Below are positions 58,015 to 64,000 of a DNA stretch of 64,000 bases, one piece after another. Numbering within the stretch: the first letter of the stretch is position 1; each line of letters begins with the position of its first letter. The stretch covers positions 1 to 64,000 of the IMG/VR virus record IMGVR_UViG_3300044635_001413. One strand, given 5' to 3'. The translations under genes were made by a program, and so were the position numbers. This stretch comes from a virus. The notes beneath the pieces are model-generated. The model searched no databases. It saw only the letters and a list, made by a program, of their open reading frames with translations, and had not been told where the DNA came from.

Positions 58015-61000
58015 CGAACAATTAAAACCTACAACAATACCTGGATCATTCAATCCTCAACAAACATTAACAGATGTTTATGTACCAAGTACATTTGAAG
58101 ATAGATTTGGTGCATTATTAAATAACCCTATGCCAAGTAATTTAGGGTTACGAATTCCTATTGATGATTTCAAAACAGAATATGCTGATGGTTCTAAATT
58201 TAGAGGATTGTTTCAAAAATCAGGTGATAAACTAAAACAAGATCCTAATTTTGATCCTATTACTTCGAGAGTAATAACGACACCATTATCTGAAGTAGAA
58301 CCTTATTTAAAATATGATTCTAATTATGATAATAATCTTAATGCTGCTTTTGGCCAAGCTGGTAAAGGTGCTGTTGTTGGAGGTGGAGTAGGTTCGTTTT
58401 TCAGTCCAATTGGAACTGCTATAGGTGCTGGAGTTGGAGGTACGTTAGGATTTTTTTCAGGATTATTAACAACATCAGGAAGAGGAGTATATATTCCAGG
58501 AAGGGATAATAGACAAGAAATATTAGAAAAACAATCAGGTTTTTGGAATACGTTAGGAGGATTTACAAATAACTTTTTAGATAGAAGTTTTGAAGCAGGA
58601 ATAGGAGGTACAGCTGCATTATTAACTTCTCCTTTTGGAGCTATTGCAGGTAGAGAGTTTTACGATTGGGGATCTAACCCATTAACTAGGAAATTAAGTG
58701 AATCTTTAGAACAAAGTGAATATAAACGTCATTTATCAGATAATTATTTAAATAAAGGACCTATTGCTAAATTTTTTACAGCAGAAGGGTTTCAAAATGA
58801 AATAGCTGATATGGCTGGATTTACTGTAGGAATGATGTTAGGAGCTAAGATAAACATGGGTTTAAACGCAGGTGCTGGACAAGCAGTATCAAAATTAGCT
58901 ATTGGATTAAAAAATCCAGGTTTAGCCACTTCTATATCTAATCGAGGAGGAAATTTAATTGGAGATTTTTTACCTACTGTGGCTAAAAGAGCGTCAGCTT
59001 TATTTACTAAAGGAAGTACTAAATTAACAGCAGCTCAACAAGCTGCTACATTTTCAGAATTAAACTTAGTAACATTAGCTAAAAACGCTTTTAAAAAGGG
59101 AACATTTGAAGATTATGGTAAAAATCTAATTAATGCTTTTAAAAATCCTGCATTTGGTTTAAAAGCTTTATCTAGTTTTGAAAGAACTGCATTGGCTTCA
59201 TATGGAGAAGGTAGAGTTGAAGCAGCTCAAGCTTATAAAGACATTTATGACACAGCTTTAAAAAACGGTTATTCTGCTTCAGAATCTGCTGAAATGGCAA
59301 CTAAAGGAGCTAATAAAACATTATTGGGTAATTTAGCAATATTAGGTGTTACAAATCAGTTTGGCTTAAATCAATTAACTAATGTATCTAGTATTAAAAA
59401 TTTAAGTAGATGGTTTTCTAAGGATTTTACATTAGATGTAACTACATCTAAAATATTAAAAGAAACATTAAAAGATATTTCAAAGAACGCTACAAAAGGA
59501 TTTGTTATCGAAGGATTTGGTGAAGAATTAGGTCAGTTTGCTATATCTCAAGCTGCTAAAAATCAGCAATTAAATATGGCTGATCCTTTAAATCCTATTC
59601 ATAAAGCTTTCTTTACAGAATTTATTGAAGCTTATAAAGATGGTATTTCTTCTGATGAAGGGATGTCTAATTGGTTTGGAGGTGGTTTATTTGGATCAGT
59701 TATGGGTGGTTTTGGTCCAGGTGGAATAATGTCAACATTAAATGAAGCAAATAAAGCCAAAACTATAAATATTCCTGATAGTTTAAAAACTAAAATTTCT
59801 AATTTCAGTTCAGCTATTGATTTTATTTCAAAACATACAGTTCCATTTAACGGTCAATTATTTCAATCTTATAGAGAAGAAAACGGTGAATACATCCCAG
59901 ATAATAATGGAACAGTTAGACTTATTAATGATCCTACTCGGTTAATTAAATTAACACAAGCTTTAAATCATATTAATACATTATCTAAAGATCAAGCTAA
60001 TCTTATTTTAACAAATGTTAAAAATAATATTAAAACAGAAGATCCTGCTATGCAGGAAGGTTTTAAAATAATCAAAGATTATGTAGATTTATTTGGAGAA
60101 ACAGGAGAAAAATCTTTAGAAGAATATATAAATCAAGATTTATCATCTAAAGAAAAGCAAAATACTTTATATTTATTATCTAAATTAGGGGAAACAGTCA
60201 TTGAAAATGAATATGCTTTAGAATCAGATTTAAGTAATATAGCTAAATCAATGGTTTCTTCTTCTTATGTATTTGATCATGTAGTCAATGGCATTGAAGA
60301 TAAGATCTTTGATGAATTAGATGCGTTAGAGGAATCATTATTAGATCCTACATCTGAGTCAGGACAAAAAGATTTAATAGAATTCTTTGGTAAAAATTAT
60401 AAACTTGATCAATTAGATCAAGCCAAAGAAGATATTAAAACATTTAGAGATCAACTTAAAAAACAAGTTAAAATATTTAAAGGTTTAGCAAATAGATATT
60501 CTGAACCATTTACTCATATTAATATTAAAAAAGATAATAAAGTTCATAAACTGCCTATTACAGTAGATATGTATAGCGTCTTTAGATCAGCTTTAGTTCA
60601 AGATGATTTAAATACTATGGTTTCTGAAATTGATGAAAAGTTAAATGATATTAAATCTGAATTATTAGCAGATCCACAATATTCACAAGATTATTTAAAT
60701 CCTAATAATACATCAGAAGATGTATTAGATATAGCTAAAAAAGAAAACAATAATCCTTTATATCTTCAATATCAAGTATTAGAAAATCTTAAAAAGCAAG
60801 TAAGTGATTCTTTACAAAAAGAAAATAAAGCATTTGAAGAATTAACAGACGTTAAAAAATTAATTGAAAAAGCTCAAAAGTCAGAAAAAGCTATAAATTC
60901 AGAAATTGAAAATCCTGCTAAGTCAGAAGATCTTCCAAAACCTAAACCAGTTACTGTTACTGAAAGTTCTCAAGAACCAGAAGATAATCCTGAAGAGAAA

Positions 61001-64000
61001 GTAGAACCTGTTGTTTCTACAGATGCTAAAGCTGATATAGAAAGAATAAGACAAGAGAATGACTCTTTAGGTAAATCTATTTTACAAAAATTAGGATATA
61101 AAAATGAAAATAGATTACCTAATGGTAATGTTAAAGGAGGGCAATCAGGTTGGAAAATAAGATTTAATATTAAATCTCCTACTGGTGGAAATTATTTTAA
61201 TACTGGAAATAAAACTCTTGAAAACGATAAACATTATAATGAGCAAGCACAAAAACTTGTTGATTGGTTAAATAGTTATTTTGGAACAAAGAGTAAAGGG
61301 AGTGTATCAGAAGCTATTAAAGGATATACCCTTTTTGGTTTTACTGATGAACATCCATCTAGCATATGGAAGTTTCTTTCAGGTGGTGAGCAGGGGGAAT
61401 CTGATTTTACTATTTATATAGGAAGTGCTGATGATGTTTTGAAATTTGTAGAAGATGTTAAAAAGTCACCTATAGCTGATTTATTAGTTGCTGGTAATCA
61501 AGGCTCTGACGTTAATATTACACCAGATGGTATTTTTAAAGCAAGAATTGAAGGTTCAAAGATAGGATTTAGTGGTTATGGAGCACCAATAGATTTAAAT
61601 GTAGTTACGGGAGAAGAAAATTTTACTTTTGTTTTTGATGGGAGAAGAGTAAACATAAATTATGGTAAAACTAAAGGACCTAGTGATATTTCAATTACAG
61701 TAGAGGGAGGAAATTCAGAAGGAATAAATTGGAATTATAAAGTAGTAGGAGATGATAACTTAAAGAAAGATTTTCCTGAACTTTATAAAAATATTAGAAA
61801 TATAATAGGTTTTCAATTATATGGAGATTATTTACAAGGTAGTAATAACGAGTTTTTAAAATTAACAGGTGTAGATAAAATCAATGCTAAATATGATGCA
61901 GAACTAAAAGAATTAGAACAAAAACCTATATCTACTACTCAATCTGAAATAGCAAGTAAAACACAAGATGAATTTGCTCAATATTTACAAGATAATCATT
62001 CAGATAGATTAAGTCAAGAGCAGATTTATAAGTTACTTACTGTTAGACCAGAATTAAGAGAGAAAATGCTTAATGATAGTCCTGAAGAGTGGGCTAAAAT
62101 ATTTGAAAAGAATCAAGATTATAGACAGCAAGCTAATAATGTTGATAATAATAAAGAAATGAGAGGAAATGCTAATCCTGCTTGGACAGGTATTAGTATT
62201 GGTGAAACTGCAAATCAAGAACAAGATGGCAGACATAAAGGGTACGTAACATTAGATGTAAATTCAGCAAGGGAAATGGGTAAAAATCTTGAACAAACAT
62301 TTAAGGATTTATACCAACTACTGAAAGATGCAGGATATAACGGGCATTTGAAGATGCCCGGAGTGTATAGTGATTTGCTTACAAGATTTGATAATATAGT
62401 AATACACGGTGCGACAAAAGGAGATGTAAGTTTAGCATTGCCTATTATTGAACAATATTTTAAAGATAAGGGGCTAAATGTAGAAGGCACTAAAACAGGG
62501 ATTGATGCTAAAGATTCAAATGGGAAGGAAACAAGTCATACTAATTTATTAGCTGAGAAGGTTAAAAATAAATCATTAGAGAAACCTATATCTACTACTC
62601 AATCTGATATAGAAAGTAAAACAAAAGAAGAATTATTTCCTATAGATTCTTTACATAAAGGAAAAGAGTCTGGTGACATCCTTAAAGTTATTGGTTATAT
62701 TAAAGATGGTGTTAGATTTGAAATCCAAACCAAAGGAACTCTTAAACCTAAAAAAAATTTAATTATTTCTGAATTAAAGAGATTAATAATAGAAGGCAAA
62801 CTAGCTGCTTTAGAACAACCTACAAATGGAGATCCTGCATCAGGGGGAAAATCAGCTCAAAGACCACCTATACAAGGTCCTGTTGAATATGGTGATCCTG
62901 ATAATGATAATAGTTCTTTAGAGGAAGAAGATTATAGAGCTGATGCTTCTAGGACTCCTTTAAGTCAAACTACTATATTTAAGACATATGGGGCTGATTT
63001 TAGAAATGGGAAAATCCAATTAAATAATATAGCTAAATCATATTTTTATGATCAAATTCTAGATTTAAAAAAAGATCATTTCTTTTTACCTATTCCAGTT
63101 AGTTCTGAATTAGCATTATCAATTGTAAAAGATAAAGAAGGAGATTTTTATAAGGATTATAAAGCTAATCCTACTGATTTAATTTATTTACTTGTTGGGA
63201 TAGACAATGACAATAATCCTATTGTATATAATCTTCCTACTGGAAAAACTATTCCTGAACAAATACCATTAATAGATATTTTATCTAATAAAACTATTCC
63301 TACAGGATTAATTTATGATAAATCATCTACTTTCCCTATTGATAGAATTACTGAAAAATTTTCTAGAACTGAAAAATATTCTACACAAGACATTGATAAA
63401 ATATATAATAATTATATTTTAGGATTAAATCAGATGGCTATAGATTCTCTATCTTTAGTAGAAGAATATAATAAAGACGTTATAAATGTAAATAAATTAA
63501 GAATTGCTGTTCAGAATAATTTAAAACCTATTATTGGTATAACTCCAGGGGTTCAGGATGGTCGTGTATCTAAAGTAAAATATGAAAAATTATCAGAAGA
63601 TTATAGTATTCATATTCCAACTTTAGAAACTGCTATTGAGACTAAATATCATGAATTAAAGTTAGGAACTGTTTATGCTTATCAAAATGGGAAATACACT
63701 AAGACTTTAAGAAGGAAGTTTAATAAAAACGAAGCTCAAGTTTTAGCTAATTTAATTAAAAAAAGTTTATCAGGAGAGATTCTTGAAACTTCTGAAGAAT
63801 TATATTTAAAAAGTGTATTAAATTGGTTTGATAATTTAACAACACCAACAGCATATAATAAAAATTCTGTTGGAATAGTAAATGGTCAATTTATAGCTGC
63901 TCCTTATTTTGGAAATAATAATAATCCTAAGTTAGGATTTACGTGGTCTATAGATGATTCTATGGATCGTTTAGTAGAATTTTTTTCATCTCATTATCCA
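58004..64000 (+). CDS. Giant ejection/cargo-type polyprotein, truncated by the window edge (>1999 aa)
   Basis: The ATG at 58004 overlaps the previous stop; the frame stays open for 1999 codons to the end. Residues ~110-160 (GQAGKGAVVGGGVGSFF, then GTAIGAGVGGTLGFFSGLL) are a glycine zipper likely to insert in membranes; another, GGGLFGSVMGGFGPGG, lies near residue 560. Then come long charged helices, acidic linkers (~970-1010) and several small domains separated by a repeated linker (KPISTTQS-E/D-I). It may be an ejected pore or enzyme carrier. In crAss-like phages the virion RNA polymerase lies downstream of such genes, but its motifs are not seen here. Confidence 0.7.
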   Translation, partial: MVTNEQLKPTTIPGSFNPQQTLTDVYVPSTFEDRFGALLNNPMPSNLGLRIPIDDFKTEYADGSKFRGLFQKSGDKLKQDPNFDPITSRVITTPLSEVEPYLKYDSNYDNNLNAAFGQAGKGAVVGGGVGSFFSPIGTAIGAGVGGTLGFFSGLLTTSGRGVYIPGRDNRQEILEKQSGFWNTLGGFTNNFLDRSFEAGIGGTAALLTSPFGAIAGREFYDWGSNPLTRKLSESLEQSEYKRHLSDNYLNKGPIAKFFTAEGFQNEIADMAGFTVGMMLGAKINMGLNAGAGQAVSKLAIGLKNPGLATSISNRGGNLIGDFLPTVAKRASALFTKGSTKLTAAQQAATFSELNLVTLAKNAFKKGTFEDYGKNLINAFKNPAFGLKALSSFERTALASYGEGRVEAAQAYKDIYDTALKNGYSASESAEMATKGANKTLLGNLAILGVTNQFGLNQLTNVSSIKNLSRWFSKDFTLDVTTSKILKETLKDISKNATKGFVIEGFGEELGQFAISQAAKNQQLNMADPLNPIHKAFFTEFIEAYKDGISSDEGMSNWFGGGLFGSVMGGFGPGGIMSTLNEANKAKTINIPDSLKTKISNFSSAIDFISKHTVPFNGQLFQSYREENGEYIPDNNGTVRLINDPTRLIKLTQALNHINTLSKDQANLILTNVKNNIKTEDPAMQEGFKIIKDYVDLFGETGEKSLEEYINQDLSSKEKQNTLYLLSKLGETVIENEYALESDLSNIAKSMVSSSYVFDHVVNGIEDKIFDELDALEESLLDPTSESGQKDLIEFFGKNYKLDQLDQAKEDIKTFRDQLKKQVKIFKGLANRYSEPFTHINIKKDNKVHKLPITVDMYSVFRSALVQDDLNTMVSEIDEKLNDIKSELLADPQYSQDYLNPNNTSEDVLDIAKKENNNPLYLQYQVLENLKKQVSDSLQKENKAFEELTDVKKLIEKAQKSEKAINSEIENPAKSEDLPKPKPVTVTESSQEPEDNPEEKVEPVVSTDAKADIERIRQENDSLGKSILQKLGYKNENRLPNGNVKGGQSGWKIRFNIKSPTGGNYFNTGNKTLENDKHYNEQAQKLVDWLNSYFGTKSKGSVSEAIKGYTLFGFTDEHPSSIWKFLSGGEQGESDFTIYIGSADDVLKFVEDVKKSPIADLLVAGNQGSDVNITPDGIFKARIEGSKIGFSGYGAPIDLNVVTGEENFTFVFDGRRVNINYGKTKGPSDISITVEGGNSEGINWNYKVVGDDNLKKDFPELYKNIRNIIGFQLYGDYLQGSNNEFLKLTGVDKINAKYDAELKELEQKPISTTQSEIASKTQDEFAQYLQDNHSDRLSQEQIYKLLTVRPELREKMLNDSPEEWAKIFEKNQDYRQQANNVDNNKEMRGNANPAWTGISIGETANQEQDGRHKGYVTLDVNSAREMGKNLEQTFKDLYQLLKDAGYNGHLKMPGVYSDLLTRFDNIVIHGATKGDVSLALPIIEQYFKDKGLNVEGTKTGIDAKDSNGKETSHTNLLAEKVKNKSLEKPISTTQSDIESKTKEELFPIDSLHKGKESGDILKVIGYIKDGVRFEIQTKGTLKPKKNLIISELKRLIIEGKLAALEQPTNGDPASGGKSAQRPPIQGPVEYGDPDNDNSSLEEEDYRADASRTPLSQTTIFKTYGADFRNGKIQLNNIAKSYFYDQILDLKKDHFFLPIPVSSELALSIVKDKEGDFYKDYKANPTDLIYLLVGIDNDNNPIVYNLPTGKTIPEQIPLIDILSNKTIPTGLIYDKSSTFPIDRITEKFSRTEKYSTQDIDKIYNNYILGLNQMAIDSLSLVEEYNKDVINVNKLRIAVQNNLKPIIGITPGVQDGRVSKVKYEKLSEDYSIHIPTLETAIETKYHELKLGTVYAYQNGKYTKTLRRKFNKNEAQVLANLIKKSLSGEILETSEELYLKSVLNWFDNLTTPTAYNKNSVGIVNGQFIAAPYFGNNNNPKLGFTWSIDDSMDRLVEFFSSHYP
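61922..62607 (+). repeat. 26-bp direct repeat pair bracketing a 220-codon domain
   Basis: A 26-bp sequence at 61922-61947 recurs exactly at 62582-62607, and similarity continues for about 25 more bases. The 660-bp spacing keeps frame. The bracketed segment has higher G+C and open reverse frames, unlike the flanks, and a perfect CGGGCAT/ATGCCCG hairpin (62341-62360). It encodes a compact domain (HKGYVTLDVNSAREMG then RFDNIVIHGATKGD) that looks inserted as a module. Confidence 0.7.

Noticed and set aside
62054-62490. Two minus-strand ORFs (62054-62236, 62215-62490) inside the giant ORF
   Set aside because: They reflect the higher G+C and lower stop density of the inserted domain; no start context or family. 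Kept only as evidence of the composition shift.
1-64000. Alternative genetic code (TAG or TGA reassigned), as in some crAss-like phages
   Set aside because: Genes end normally in TAA, TGA and TAG (for example TAG ends the DUF3310 and HTH genes, TGA ends the DUF1573 gene) and ORFs are full length.
1-64000. CRISPR arrays, insertion sequences, integrase
   Set aside because: No regularly spaced repeats, transposase-like ORF or tyrosine/serine recombinase were seen; direct repeats found are isolated pairs.

Overview
The window is part of the genome of a large, AT-rich tailed phage that I place among the crAss-like phages (order Crassvirales) of Bacteroidota hosts. The main support is a + strand virion block in crAss-like order: terminase large subunit, portal, scaffold-like protein and major capsid protein; connector/ring-type proteins; a very large hub or 'muzzle'-type protein; and a run of giant proteins with lysine-glycine-glycine (KGG) motifs of the kind ejected with the DNA. 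HU/IHF-like, DUF1573 and DUF3310 proteins, the lack of Shine-Dalgarno sequences, and several Bacteroidota-type promoter elements (TAnnTTTG) agree with this. TAA, TGA and TAG all end genes, so the genetic code looks standard.

Layout. Positions 1-6700 are transcribed leftwards. They hold short unrecognised genes, two tRNA genes and, unusually, long base-paired gaps that look like structured RNA. The best of these is a pair of type III hammerhead ribozymes (4230-4289 and 4699-4750, minus strand) bracketing a 463-nt RNA. A second gap of about 580 nt beside a tRNA (1823-2399) has the look of a giant phage ncRNA. Positions 6680-6985 form a G-tract-rich divergent control region. From 6986 rightwards everything important is on the + strand: a tightly overlapping cluster of small genes (GroES-like, HU-like, DUF1573, ClpP-like protease, PD-(D/E)XK nuclease, thioredoxin-like, SET-domain protein), then terminase, portal, scaffold and capsid (11.5-19.6 kb), connector and an abundant structural protein (19.7-23.7 kb), and a fibre/adhesin cassette (23.7-35.2 kb).

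Positions 35.2-40.8 kb are an accessory and nucleotide-metabolism island: a promoter-RNA-terminator unit, an HTH protein, DUF3310, ThyX, PhoH, a T5orf172 GIY-YIG-like protein, an HNH-like protein and a 3'-5' exonuclease, closed by a terminator. A promoter-like sequence also found in front of the portal gene restarts the virion block at 40.8 kb: ring/connector proteins, a HELLH zincin, the 1532-aa muzzle-like protein, a 1468-aa cargo protein ending in a lysozyme domain, three further cargo proteins, and a giant ORF that runs off the right edge.

Together the + strand genes would build and mature the head, package DNA, attach the portal-ring-muzzle tail and fibres, and load proteins for ejection. 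The leftward arm looks like an early or host-interaction region with heavy use of RNA elements. All identifications are from reading the sequence; no database search was run.
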